Under the pieces are notes generated by a model. That model worked only from the letters and a program-made list of their open reading frames with translations, made no database searches and was not told the origin of the DNA. A program made the translations under genes and the position numbers. This document shows, piece by piece, positions 11,945 to 23,286 of a DNA stretch of 64,000 nt (the first letter of the stretch is position 1; every line of letters begins with the position of its first letter). Where the stretch lies: contig PQWQ01000011.1 in NCBI GenBank assembly GCA_002943765.1, positions 310,001 to 374,000 on the forward strand. Direction: 5' to 3'. Source of the DNA: Psoroptes ovis. Lineage: Eukaryota > Arthropoda > Arachnida > Sarcoptiformes > Psoroptidae.

Positions 11945-14248
11945 AAAATTGGGAAAATATTTCCAAGTTTCGAAGCAAATTGAATTAATCTTATGAATTG
12001 TTGTGTTGTTTTTTTTGTTATTATTATTATTTTAACTGTCAAAAAATGATTTTTTCCATATTCATAAATGATCTGTATTCTTCCAAATTATAAGATTGAA
12101 TCAATTAATTACCCATTGATTAATTTATCAATTAATCACTTGAATTGCTCATCATATTTCACACACACACACACACACACCAATGTATGAAATGCTTAAA
12201 CATGTGTTTTTTTTCAAAATGTGTTTGCCTTTTTGAATAGATAAAAATATGATTAATCATCATTATCAACAACAACAAATGATTACAAACAATTTCAATG
12301 TTTATTTATTCAATAACAAGATTCCTTATGACAATTCAAAGTTCCATTAAAATGAAATTAAAAATGTATTGGATTCATGATTTTTTTCCTGAATTGAATT
12401 CTAATTTATCATTATTATCATCAAATGTCATTACATTCATTGTTGTTGAGCCTTATGGTATTTTTTTTAAAATTCTTTTTTTTTTTGCTTCAAATTACTT
12501 CTCTATTTTTCACTTAAGCCTATTTTTAAAATAACAAACTTATAAACTTAATTTTTTTCCATAAAAAATCTTAAAAGAAATCTAATAAATTAATTTTTGT
12601 ACATTTTTTTTCAAATTATCAATAAATAAATGATAATGATCGTAATTTATGAAAAACGTAATCAATCAATGAAAATTTTTGAAATTTGTTGCGCAACAGG
12701 TGTCAAATGTTTCAAGTTGTCAGGATTTTGAGGATATGTTTGCGATATTTTGGAATTTCAAAGCAAAGATTTGATCAATTGATTGCAATCGATCGAGAGA
12801 AAATATTTTAGTTCTAGAATCCAATATATATCAAGATTAACAGATTAAATGTGATTATTGGATTTGGCTTTTGTTTGATTCAAATTTTTATTAAAAATTT
12901 TTTCATTGAAATCTGTACATTTTAAAAAATTAAATCGCATCAAAATTGCATTGAATCAATTTCAACATTTTGTTCAAAATAATGGTTAAAATGAAAATAG
13001 AGAAAACATTGAAAAATTTTCCTTTCCCCTCAGACTTTTTTTCACATAATCAAGATCATCTTCGTGTGTGCAACACCATTTAAATCGTTTGTCATTTTCT
13101 CTGCAAATGACAATGCAAATATATTTACGTTTATTTGTTCAGCTATATCTCTGCATACATCTGGTTTCATTTTGTAAATTATCCTCGAAATCGCGAAAAA
13201 AAATGATGGAAAATTACTTTGATTTGTTTTTCTACAAAAAAAAATCATAGGTTTATCGATTATTGTGTTGTGATTGATATATTCAACAAGTGCGATTGAT
13301 ATGACATTTTTAATTTCTTTCCTGTAAATGATTGACAATAATGATGCATAGAAAGTAGAGAAAATAAGCGAGAAAAAGATTATCATTGGAAAACATTGTG
13401 TTTGTATTTGTCATAGCATCATAAACCAGCAAAAATAAATAAATAAAATTTTTGACTATTTTATCAAATGATCATCATTGATCCTCATTATTCATCATCA
13501 TTGATATCACACATATTGTATAATAATAATGTTATTATTATCAATATCATTATTAATATTATCATTTCATTGTTATATGTGATGAACCAGCGATTTTTCA
13601 AATAAATCTTTTGCATTGAAACATCACAACAGCAACATCAGCAGCAATAATTGCATTTTGTTCAATGATATTAACGACGATGATGATGATGATAATAATA
13701 ATGGTTATGATAATGCATAAACATACATATCGATTATGACATCGAAAAAAAAAATTAAATTTCATTTTAACAAAACATCGTTATTAATCCTTGTGTTCAC
13801 TTGATCAACATATGATATTATTATTGTTATTTGTCACATATTTATAATAAAGGAAAAAAATTTATAATAAAATGAAAATATTAATACTTTGTTGATCATC
13901 ATTATTATTATCATCATCAATATCATTTGTATTATTATTATTTTCATTTTCATGATGATGATTTTCATCTGATCATAAATAAATGATACATTCATTCATT
14001 CATTCATTTGTAACTTGTGATCCAGCAAAAAAAAAGAAAAAAATTTGATCCAAATCGATATTTATCGATGAGATTTATTTATCATTTGTAAATCTTACAT
14101 CGTTGTTGTTGTATCAATTAGATTTATTTGTTTAATTTTTTTTCACACGTTGATTCTTTTCTAGTTTGATTCAATTCTTTGATTTGAATTTATTTTAATT
14201 TACACTAAAATTTTTGTTGTTGTTTTTTTTGATGTATCAAACAAAAAA
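11945..14248. other. Intergenic, no supported gene
   Basis: A+T-rich spacer between par-6 and the hexosaminidase gene, including the par-6 3' UTR. A dinucleotide repeat sits at 12160. A 114-codon minus-strand frame at 13042..13386 has a TTG-free start but hydrophobic, compositionally random sequence and no recognisable domain, so it is not called. Confidence 0.5.
12160..12180. repeat. (CA)n microsatellite
   Basis: An uninterrupted CA dinucleotide tract of about ten units downstream of par-6. Confidence 0.9.
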
Positions 14249-16125
14249 ATGACGATCAATAAGATTGTGTTGTTGATTGTATTCATAATCGAATTATGTT
14301 TTATATCATCAATATTTTCAAAATTATATCCGATTGAATTTCGTCTCCCATTAGAGGTAAGTTTACTAAATGATTTTTGATTAGTAAATATTCATTAAAC
14401 AATACGATTTTAAGGGTATTCAACCACCTCCAGGAACACCATGGCCTAAACCTCGTTCAATAAATACAACTGACAAATTATATTCAATCGATCCGAATCG
14501 TTTCACATTGACAACTAATCTAGATAATTGTTCAGTCATAACAAATGCATTAGAACGATATAGAAAAATAATATTGATCGATCCACGTTATCAAGCAGAA
14601 CCTCATCATACTGTTATTGAAAATGTTCATATTTTCATTGATGGTGATAATGATTGCACATATCCAAAGGCAGACAGTCCTGAGGTGTATTCGATATGGA
14701 TTCCACATCCTGAACGAGAAGATCAAGCAGCAATATCGAGTGAATCAGTTTGGGGCGCATTACGTGCATTAGAAACATTAACACAATTAATTTATTCAAA
14801 TGATGATCATCAATTATTAGTGAATGGTACACAAATTTTAGATTTTCCCCGCTATAATTATCGTGGTATATTATTGGATTCAGCTCGTCATTTTTTGCCG
14901 AAAAAAGTTATTCTTTCAAATTTAGATGCAATGGCCATGAATAAATTCAATGTGTTTCATTGGCATTTAGTTGATGATCAAAGTTTTCCATTCCAATCTG
15001 TTAAATACCCAAACGTTAGTGAACATGGTGCATATTCAAAACGTCATACATACTCACCTGAAGATATTCAAGATGTGATTGAATATGCTCGAATGCGTGG
15101 TATTCGTGTTATACCAGAATTGGATACACCTGGTCATACTCATGCGATGGCAAGAGCATTTCCAGAATTGTTGACACCATGCTTTGGTGATGGTGCTCAT
15201 CCAAATACACCTCGATTTCCATTCTTTTCCGAATCTGAAGTATTGAATCCATTGGACAATTTCACATTCAAATTCATGCGAGATTTATTCGAAGAATTTC
15301 GTGAAACATTCAAGGATGAATATATCCATCTTGGTATGGATGAAGTTAGCTATGATTGCTGGCGATCAAATCCAGAAATTTTACATTTTATGCGTGCAAA
15401 TGGTATGAATAATTATAATCAATTGGAACAATATTATATTGAACGCACACTGCGCAATGTACGGGATGTTGGCTACAAATATTTAATGTATCAAGATCCA
15501 GTTGATAATGGTGTTGAACTGTCAGATGATTCAATTGTAATTGTATGGAAAGATAAACACCTTGATTCAACTATGGATTTTTGGCAAGATTATATTCGAA
15601 ATGTTGCCAAAAGAGGTCAGTATTATCTATTAGTACAGGTTTAAAATGATTAACAAAATTAATTGTCAAAATTAATTAGGTCATAAAATGATTCTATCTG
15701 CTTGTTGGTATTTAAATTATATTTCATATCCATATCCTGGTAACGATTGGGAAAAATATTATATATGTGATCCAAGAAATTTTAATGGATCAGAAGATGA
15801 ACGTAATCTTGTCATCGGCGGTGAAGCATGTATGTGGGGTGAATTTGTTGATGGTACCAATTTATTGTCACGTTTATGGCCACGCGCATCAGCTGTGGCC
15901 GAACGTCTTTGGAGTGATGCAGAACAAACACAAGACATCAACACAGCAAGACTTCGTTTAGATCAACATCGTTGTCGTATGTTACGACGTGGTATACCAG
16001 CATCACCAATTTTGAATGGATATTGTGGTGATTATGAATGGGAAATGGATCAAGATGATTCACCAAAAAATGGTGATCATGGTTTGAGTGGGATGATACC
16101 ATCTTTATTACGATTATTTCGATAA
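14249..16125 (+). CDS. Beta-hexosaminidase (GH20), secreted/lysosomal
   Basis: Family 20 glycosidase that removes terminal N-acetylglucosamine or N-acetylgalactosamine from glycoconjugates; animal HEXA/HEXB-type enzymes act in lysosomes or are secreted. Exons are 14249..14356, 14415..15615 and 15680..16125, giving 584 residues (human HEXA/HEXB 529/556). The first exon encodes a hydrophobic signal peptide (KIVLLIVFIIELCFI). The catalytic fold shows LDSARHFLP, FHWHLVDDQSFPFQS, IPELDTPGHTHAMA and HLGMDEVSYDCW with the catalytic Asp-Glu pair at about residues 345-346, then GGEACMWGEFVD and WPRASAVAERLW, all diagnostic. Frame and homology require the second intron (15616..15679, 64 bp), after which HKMILSACWYLN follows. 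In an arthropod a role in chitin-fragment breakdown is also possible; sequence alone does not separate the two. Confidence 0.95.
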
Positions 16126-16236
16126 ATTTGAAAAAAAACAATCAATCAATTAATTATTTATGATTGACCTCAGAAAAAAATTTTAAGAATCAAAAAAAAA
16201 ATTTTTAATTGAAAATTTGAAAATCTTTTGTTTTAG

Positions 16237-16282
16237 TTAATTAATTAATTAGTTAATTAATTAATTGATTAATTAATTAATT
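16237..16282. repeat. (TTAA)n microsatellite
   Basis: A near-perfect tract of TTAATTAA units interrupted by single G bases, just downstream of the hexosaminidase gene. Confidence 0.85.
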
Positions 16283-16795
16283 CGACCATTATTTTATCAT
16301 TCAAACAAATAGGCATGAAAAGATTGTTGTGGTGTGTTTTACATTAACAAATGGCCATTACTCATTCATTTATATATCTATGATGTGATTAGTCATAGGT
16401 AGAAATTTTTCTCTTTACAAAAGCTAAGCTCTCTCAAATTTCTTGTTTGTTACAGTGTGTAAAAACCAGCAACGACAACAATCAGATATGATCGTTCTAC
16501 AATGTCCTGTATTTGAACTGACATGATGTCAACACCCTGTTGACCTTTCGAAATAACCGAAATCTGGAAATTGAATTACCGTAAATACGGTATTTATAAC
16601 ATCCGAAAAATAATATCCGAATAGACCGAAGCGGTTAATGTACTATATTTACCGTTTGATATCGGGTAAATTTATTTTCCGATTTGTGAATGATCCGTTC
16701 ATAACCCGATCAGAACTTGATCAGAAAGAAGCGTGCGCGTACGGAAATTTGAGTTCAAAATACTTTCGAATCAGCGTATGAGGCACTCAGATTGG

Positions 16796-16827
16796 GGTCG
16801 TTGACTGGTTATGAACGGTCAACGACC
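16796..16827. repeat. Inverted repeat / hairpin
   Basis: Perfect 10-bp arms GGTCGTTGAC (16796..16805) and GTCAACGACC (16818..16827) enclose a 12-nt loop. It lies in the atypical island and is not next to a gene end, so a terminator role is not implied. Confidence 0.85.
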
Positions 16828-17586
16828 TAAAATAGATGGCCATTTTTGATGCGACCCGTAAACTGGGTTCAATCACACATGCAACTCTATATTGAAAAGT
16901 ACTTTGCCTTTAATTTACAATCGGTCGCCGACCTTTTGGCCTGGCTCACTTTTTGTCCTAATTTTTTTTCGTCCAATTATTGTTTCATAATGCTTCTGTA
17001 TACACTTAAAAATGGTATGATCTTGTTCCAGAAATTGAACAGTAGGTGTGTGTATCAAAAATAGGTCTCCTTAGGTTATTCAATAGGGTCCTTCATTGAC
17101 CACTTGAATTTTTTCTTGCATTAATATCTTTTGTTCTTTCATGACCTATGAAACCTTAAAATATTTTACTATTTTACCTAATGATTAGTGTCCTAATTTT
17201 TTTTCAATGAGAAACTCGAAAAAGCTAGGTTTTAGGGGTATGAAGAAGTGCATGGGGAAGTTCTAAGTCTAAACCAAGATGAACTTTTAAACTTTTGTAC
17301 GTCTCAAAAAGAAAAATATTTCCTGGTATATTGAAACATGGAATAGGAATAAGGAATAGGCTTCATCACATAATGATAATAGTTCCGGGTCATACTAATC
17401 GCATGCGTTATAGATTTCACCAAAAAGAGTTAATTAAATGGTCAAATTTTATGCAATGCATTCTACAACGGTATGAATGAACGGTAAGAATCAAAAGAGG
17501 CATCATCTTTGGTTTAACCTAACCTAATTTTAAATCGATGCTCTTTTTTTTCGGGTTCAGTTCATTGATCCAGATCAGAAGATTCT

Positions 17587-17602
17587 CTTCCGTATACGGA
17601 AG
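17587..17602. repeat. 16-bp perfect palindrome
   Basis: CTTCCGTATACGGAAG equals its own reverse complement. It lies within the atypical island at 16.4-18.1 kb; function unknown. Confidence 0.9.
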
Positions 17603-18651
17603 AAGAGTCCATTCTATTTTTTATTTTGATTTGATTGGACTTGATTAACCTTTTGAACGTTTTAAATTTTTGGTCGTTGGCTTTGTTATTCATCGATTTT
17701 TTTGAATTGATTCGGCGCTAAAGCACCCACGCATTATTAGTATTATTTCGATCAAACCAAAATACGCATCCCTAAAGTTAAATGAACTTTAGGTGAAGGT
17801 CGCATCGATTCATACATAGGGCGACGATAAAAGAGGCACCATTTATGATTCGAGTCGATTTTAGGCTTTCCGAGGTCAGCAACACTACTGTACGAGGTCA
17901 ACACAGGTCAATGAAAGGCCAAATGAAATCAATGAAACATAGGTCAATCATCAATTCTGAATTGCTTGCAGATTGTCGACACCAGAAGGACATTACACTT
18001 TTCATTCAAATTTTTTTTAGGCTTCCTTATTCATAATCCTATAATCGATTTATGCGATGATAATCAAATGAATGTATCAATTATATCTTCAAATCAAATC
18101 TGGTTTAATTCTTTTCTTTAACCAAATTCAATATTTGTCAAAAATGAACTCTTTATATTTTTTCAATTTAAAGCTTGTATTCATTGTTCCTGGTTTTAGG
18201 CGAATACAATATTGAAATGATCAACATGACTCTATTTTAGGCATTTGTTAATTCGATCAAAATAAAGGAATTGAGTACATTCAAAAATGAAAATTAAGAC
18301 GCCATCTCATTGAATTTTTTTCCGTTACTGTTTTTTTAGATCATTCATGTTGGTAATTTTAAATTTTGATCTAAATTATTTGATGATGGCCTAAAAAAAT
18401 GAAATAAAATGTCTAAAATAACAAAAAATTGATTCAAAATAAAGTGAAAATAGATTTCTAGGCTTTACGGTCAAGGTAAAAATCTTTGAAAACAGATATT
18501 GAACGAAAATAGTTTCAAATTTGAAATTTTCCTTGAAATCATTAGAGAAAAGTAGACATTGAAAATGTATGTAAAAATTTATCTACAATCAATTTCGAAT
18601 CCATTCATAATTGATAATTTTTATTATTTTAAAAATCATCTCAAATTAAAA

Positions 18652-19665
18652 TTATTTGGGCAAATATTGATTAAAATCGATTGTGATTGACTGTTTTTCA
18701 TCATAGATCAGTGGATCTGAGGTAATTTTAGCTTCATATAATGCTTGTTTACTTTCATCATATTTGTTCTTAAATTCCAAATAAACAACACGTTTGATAC
18801 CGGATCTTATAATAAATCTAGCACATTCTTCACATGGAAATAATGTTACGAAAATGGTACAATTTTTACAATCATAATATTTTGAATGCAAAATAGCATT
18901 CATTTCTGCATGACAAACATACAAATGTTTATGATGTGATTCATTTTCATTTTTTTTTGCCCATGACAATTTATCATCAGAACATTTATTGGGAAAACAA
19001 TTATAGCCAATTCCAACGATACGATTATCTTCATTCACGATACAAGCACCGACCTGAGTTTCTGGATCTTTTGAACGCCGTGAAGCTAGATATGCTATGG
19101 ACATAAAATCGTAACAATCTTTTATATTCTGATTATTAGCACATTTTAATCTTTTTCGGTGGCTACCACCATATGAATTCAAATCAATAAAAATTTGTAG
19201 TTCCTTAGGCACACGTAGAAACGAATCGACACCAGCCATTTTTAATAATTTCTTGCTAGCTTCATGTTTAATTTTATCTTCATTTTCATATGTATCACTC
19301 AAATAAAAAACACTCCTAATGCCGGATTGTATTATTAATTTAGCACTCTCATTACAGGGAAATGATAATACGAATAAGGCACAATTTTTACAATCATAAC
19401 TATTGGTGTTTAGAATCGCATCCATTATTGCATAATACCCATGAGAATTCTCTCCTACTTTCATGAAACAATTCGAACCAATACCAACAATACGATTATC
19501 TTCATTGACGATACAAGCTCCAGCTTGTCTTGCAGAATTCTTTGAACGTATTGCAGCAATATATGATATTGACATGAAATACATGTAATCTTCATCACTA
19601 AGTTTGTCGTTTTGTATCGCACCTGATGATTTTGAATTTTGATTCTCATCGATTTCGGAACTCAT
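18652..19665 (-). CDS. Double-domain dCMP deaminase-like protein, N-terminal domain catalytically dead
   Basis: A 337-residue single-exon protein made of two tandem deoxycytidylate-deaminase domains. The C-terminal domain (about 184-330) keeps the zinc and catalytic residues His252 and Glu254 in CHAEMNAIL and Cys278 and Cys281 in FPCEEC, and has QVGACIVNEDNRIVGIGYNCF. The N-terminal domain (about 27-165) is plainly homologous (AGACIVNEDNRIVGIGSNCF, LIIQSGIRSVFYLS) but the zinc-site His is Tyr78, the catalytic Glu is Ile80, the second Cys of the PCxxC motif is Ser107, and about 25 residues before the His site are missing. So one domain should bind zinc and deaminate while the other is structural or regulatory. 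The C-terminal tail of the second domain is also diverged. A separate single-domain gene lies 623 bp upstream on the same strand, so duplication and fusion of that gene is the likely origin. Substrate is assumed from family membership. Confidence 0.88.
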   Translation of the reverse strand: MSSEIDENQNSKSSGAIQNDKLSDEDYMYFMSISYIAAIRSKNSARQAGACIVNEDNRIVGIGSNCFMKVGENSHGYYAIMDAILNTNSYDCKNCALFVLSFPCNESAKLIIQSGIRSVFYLSDTYENEDKIKHEASKKLLKMAGVDSFLRVPKELQIFIDLNSYGGSHRKRLKCANNQNIKDCYDFMSIAYLASRRSKDPETQVGACIVNEDNRIVGIGYNCFPNKCSDDKLSWAKKNENESHHKHLYVCHAEMNAILHSKYYDCKNCTIFVTLFPCEECARFIIRSGIKRVVYLEFKNKYDESKQALYEAKITSDPLIYDEKQSITIDFNQYLPK

Positions 19666-20288
19666 ATTTGATAATTTTTTATAACTTTGTCGCGAGGAAT
19701 TTCAATAATTTTAAGATGTTGGAACAGTCATTCAACTTTTGAACGCTTTGTATGTGAAATAAGACTAAAAAGATCTTATTTATATATTTTTTACTAACTC
19801 AATGGATGATTTTAATTTTGATTCGATAAGGATTTAGTTTAATAAAGAATATAATCGCATTGCAATGATTTCATGTCATCAAGATATTTTAATTAATGAT
19901 AATCAAATCTAAACTATTCTCATAACAATAATCCAAATTTTATACCAAATTTATGATTTTGAATAACATTGAAAAAAAGAAACTCCACTTATTATTTTAT
20001 AGTACAATCGGAATTACCGAGAATCCTTGAAATCATATTTCTAGAATGATTTAGTGACTACAAGGAAGTTAGTCACAAATTAGAATCAAGATAATCAAAA
20101 CGTTGAAAATGTGTTAATCAAAATTTAATATCAATCTTTAGTATATCATTAATCAATAATTAGGATAATTTTTCAACGGAAAATTGATTTCAGAGTCAAA
20201 AATTCCGACAGGTGCTTAGAAATCATGAAATTTGTGCAATAATCAAAATTTGCTTATATGGGTTCAAAAAATGATTTCATCGAATTTA
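19666..20288. other. Spacer between the two deaminase genes
   Basis: A+T-rich spacer, no coding frame or RNA seen. It must hold the promoter of the double-domain gene and the 3' UTR of the single-domain gene. Confidence 0.55.
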
Positions 20289-20885
20289 TTATTCTAAATA
20301 TTGGTCAAAATCAATTAAAATTTGTCGTTTCTTAGGCACATAATGGATCAATTCGACACCAGCCATTTCTAATAATTTTCTACTAGCCATATATTTAACA
20401 TCATTTTTATACTTATCATTTACATAAACCACACGTTTAATGCCAGATTGTATAATTAATTTAGCACATTCATTACATGGAAATAATATTACAAATATGG
20501 TACAATTTTTACAATCATAACTATTTTTATTCAAAATAGCATTCATTTCTGCATGGCAAACAAATAGATATTTATTCTCCAATGGATCGGGATTAGAACG
20601 TGCCCATGGCAATTCATCATCAGAACATTTATTGGGAAAACCATTATAGCCAATGCCAACAATACGATTCTCTTCATTAACGATACAAGCACCGACTTGA
20701 GTATTTGGATCTTTTGAACGCAATGAAGCTATGTACGATATAGAGAGGAAATAATCCCACCATGTAATATAATCATCACGTTTACATATTTTTGATGAAT
20801 TTGTGACAGAATCTGAGGTCTGTTCAGTGTTATCGATGCTGCCATTTGGTTGATTTACTTTGTCAGATGAGATTGAATTCACCAT
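20289..20885 (-). CDS. DCTD: Deoxycytidylate deaminase (dCMP deaminase)
   Basis: Zinc enzyme that converts dCMP to dUMP, supplying thymidylate synthase; normally hexameric and allosterically controlled by dCTP and dTTP. The 198-residue product is intronless. It carries a 40-residue Ser/Asn-rich leader, then RSKDPNTQVGACIVN (56-70), IVGIGYNGFPNKCSDDELPW (75-94), the zinc site His111-Ala-Glu113 in CHAEMNAIL, and FPCNECAKLIIQSGIKRVVY with Cys137 and Cys140. These match animal DCTD almost word for word and every catalytic residue is intact. The gene lies head to tail with the double-domain relative and head to head with CSTF1, whose ATG is 196 bp away. Confidence 0.95.
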   Translation of the reverse strand: MVNSISSDKVNQPNGSIDNTEQTSDSVTNSSKICKRDDYITWWDYFLSISYIASLRSKDPNTQVGACIVNEENRIVGIGYNGFPNKCSDDELPWARSNPDPLENKYLFVCHAEMNAILNKNSYDCKNCTIFVILFPCNECAKLIIQSGIKRVVYVNDKYKNDVKYMASRKLLEMAGVELIHYVPKKRQILIDFDQYLE

Positions 20886-21081
20886 TTTTGTTTATTTTTT
20901 GCATTAAGATTTTTCAAATTCGAAATCACGTGAAGTATTATGAATTTCTGGGAACTTTTTTCTTCTCATCCAAAATCAATGCCTTTTTCAGGGAACTTTC
21001 TCATAAAATTTTACACATTTTATTTTTATATATTTTCAAATTGTCAAATTGAATTTAGATTGACAGGATAGTGAAGATAAA
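20886..21081. promoter_or_regulatory. Short divergent promoter interval, DCTD / CSTF1
   Basis: Only 196 bp separate the two start codons on opposite strands, so both 5' UTRs and core promoters must fit here or overlap. No clear TATA pair or other element was identified. Shared regulation is inference from spacing alone. Confidence 0.5.
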
Positions 21082-22492
21082 ATGTTCAGTGAGAATGGAA
21101 CAAACTCTTCATCGTCAACATCAGCAAATCATTCAAATGATTTTCGTTATCGCGATCAAATGTATCGTTTGATTGTATCACAATTATATTACGATGGTCA
21201 AACTCAATTAGCCAAAAATGTTTCAGGAGTAATGGGAATTCTAGACATGTGTCCACCATCTGATCGTCTATATCAGACAGTTGCTCAAGCAATGATTTCC
21301 GCAGGTGAACCAGCATCCAAATCTAATTCTTTATATGACACTAATAGTTTAACTAATGGTATTGATTTGGATTTTGAAACTGAGAGGCAACCAAACGCAT
21401 CATCTTATAGTCCATCATCATATGAAACAATTTATGTAACTTCACATAAAGGACCATGTCGCACGGGATGCTTTAATGCAAACGGCCAATTATTAGCGAC
21501 TGGATCAGTCGATGCTAGTATTAAGATTCTGGATGTCGAACGTATGTTGGCCAAATCATTCATTCCGAACAATACAAACAATGAACAACCGCAGCAACAA
21601 GAACATAATTCAGACAGTCATCCTGTAATTCGAACTTTATATGATCATATGGAAGAAGTATCATGTTTAGTATTTCATCCACGAGATCAAATTCTTATAT
21701 CGGGATCCCATGATATGACTATTAAAGTTTTTGATTATTCAAAGCCATCAGTGAAACGCGCCTGCAAATCAATACAAGAATCAAGTACAGTTCGGTGTTT
21801 AGCCCTTCATCCGACTGGGGATTATTTACTGGTTGGTACTCAACATCCAACTATTCGTTTATATCATATGCCCACATTTCAATCATTCATATCTTCGGTT
21901 ACTGCCGATCAGCATAAAGGCCCGATAACATCAATAAATTATTCTCCAAATGTTAAATGTTATGCATCTAGTTCTAAAGACGGTGATATTCGTATCTGGG
22001 ATACTGTTTCAAACCGTTGTGTCTGTGTATTACCACGAGCACATGAAGGTCTTGAAATATGTTTGCTTCAATTTTCACGGAACGGAAAAGTAATGTAGTC
22101 AGTCTTTTCTAATCTACATCTTATAACTAAATTTTCCATATTCTTCACAGTATATATTGTCGAGCGGTAAAGATTCTATGGTCAAATTATGGGAATTATC
22201 AATGTCAAGGTGTTTAATTGCTTATACGGGTGCAACCCAGAATGCTCAGAAACATCGAACCCAAGCGACATTTAATCATACAGAAGATTTCGTTATGATG
22301 CCTGATGAACATTCAACTTCCTTGTGTATTTGGGATTCACGAAATGCGGAACGTCAACCATTATTAGCGCTGGGACACAATCAACCAGTTAGACATATTT
22401 GTCATTCACCTGTTAGGCCTTGTTTCGTAACATGTTCAGATGATTTTCGTGCCAGATTCTGGTATCATCGTCAATCGAATACATCTGATTAA
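21082..22492 (+). CDS. CSTF1: Cleavage stimulation factor subunit 1 (CstF-50)
   Basis: WD-repeat subunit of the CstF complex, which binds the GU-rich downstream element during mRNA 3'-end cleavage and polyadenylation in the nucleus. Exons are 21082..22089 and 22151..22492 with a 61-bp intron, giving 449 residues (human 431). The N-terminal dimerisation region reads YRLIVSQLYYDGQTQLA, followed by WD repeats with HPVIRTLYDHMEEVSCLVFH, LLVGTQHPTIRLYHMP, SSKDGDIRIWDTVSNRC, YILSSGKDSMVKLWE, RTQATFNHTEDFVMMPDE and TCSDDFRARFWY, all close to animal CstF-50. An Asn/Gln-rich insert around residues 166-180 sits in a loop between repeats. The exon junction restores GKYILSSGKDS. Confidence 0.96.
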
Positions 22493-22742
22493 TTTTTAAT
22501 GGAATTTTTTTTTTAAATCTTATTATTCATTTAATTGTGACATTTTCCATTTTAAATGTCAAATTTTCATTTATATTTAACATTTTGTTTTATATTTATG
22601 ATTAAAGCAAAAATTGTAAAATATCAAGACCTTTAACAATTAAAATTTTCGATGATTATATAAAGGCAGATCGATTCAAATATTTCATCTTCATTTAAAT
22701 CTTTTGCCATTTCAAATTCGTACAACGTAATACAATCGATTC

Positions 22743-23286
22743 ATGGCTATGCTTTTGTCAACACCCAAGTCCAACACAATGATCGAATGGACCAAAATTC
22801 AAAGTAATTAAATTGTTTTCCATTAATTAGTATTAATTCCGTTTTTCTATTTTATTTCAACAAGGAATTTTATTAATTTGCATGGTAATGTTCTCATTAT
22901 TGATAATAATATCGAATTCTGAGGAACTGGGCGATGAAAATGATTTTGAATTTGATGAGCAGCAACATCAACAAAATTTAGCTGCATCGAATTTTCGACA
23001 AAACGTTAAAGACAAGGTGAAAAAATTATTACGAAGACGATATGGACATCGAACTAATCCGAAAGAATTCCTTAAATGTATTAGTATTAAAATATTGGAA
23101 GATTGTTCTCAACAATTATTGAAATGTTTGAAAACTGAAAATCCAAAAATATGTTTAAGATCATTAAGCTGTAATGGTTTAAAAGCATTACAATGTTTAC
23201 ATATAATACCTGATTATCCACTGATTGAATTCACAACTGTTGCACCACATGTTGATCATGATGACTCTAATGATGTTGAACATTAA
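22743..23286 (+). CDS. Small secreted or signal-anchored cysteine-bearing protein, unrecognised
   Basis: Predicted as two exons, 22743..22803 and 22865..23286, with a 61-bp intron ending in a good polypyrimidine tract, giving 160 residues. After a 20-residue polar leader comes a strongly hydrophobic stretch (about 22-37) that would act as a signal peptide or type II anchor. An acidic and Gln-rich stretch follows, then a basic KKLLRRRYGHR patch (about 73-83) that could be a processing site, then a region of about 40 residues with six cysteines (92, 101, 108, 117, 123, 131). A start at Met13 would give a more conventional signal peptide. I do not recognise a family. The exon join is supported only by frame and splice consensus. 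Confidence 0.55.

Larger units (their letters stand above)
16126..18651. other. Intergenic with a compositionally distinct island (about 16440-18050)
   Basis: The first 300 bp are ordinary A+T-rich DNA with a TTAA repeat. From about 16440 to 18050 the sequence contains many CG-containing words, few homopolymers, and several inverted repeats, unlike its surroundings. No frame in it resembles a known protein. From 18050 the usual texture returns as far as the deaminase stop. Confidence 0.5.

Noticed and set aside
13042..13386. 114-codon minus-strand frame
   Set aside because: Hydrophobic, composition follows the local A+T bias, no domain, no splice partners; best explained as chance.
16440..18050. 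A transposase or reverse-transcriptase gene in the island
   Set aside because: The longest frames (about 60-72 codons) show no DDE, DDD or YxDD context and end quickly; only a repeat search could show whether it is an element remnant.
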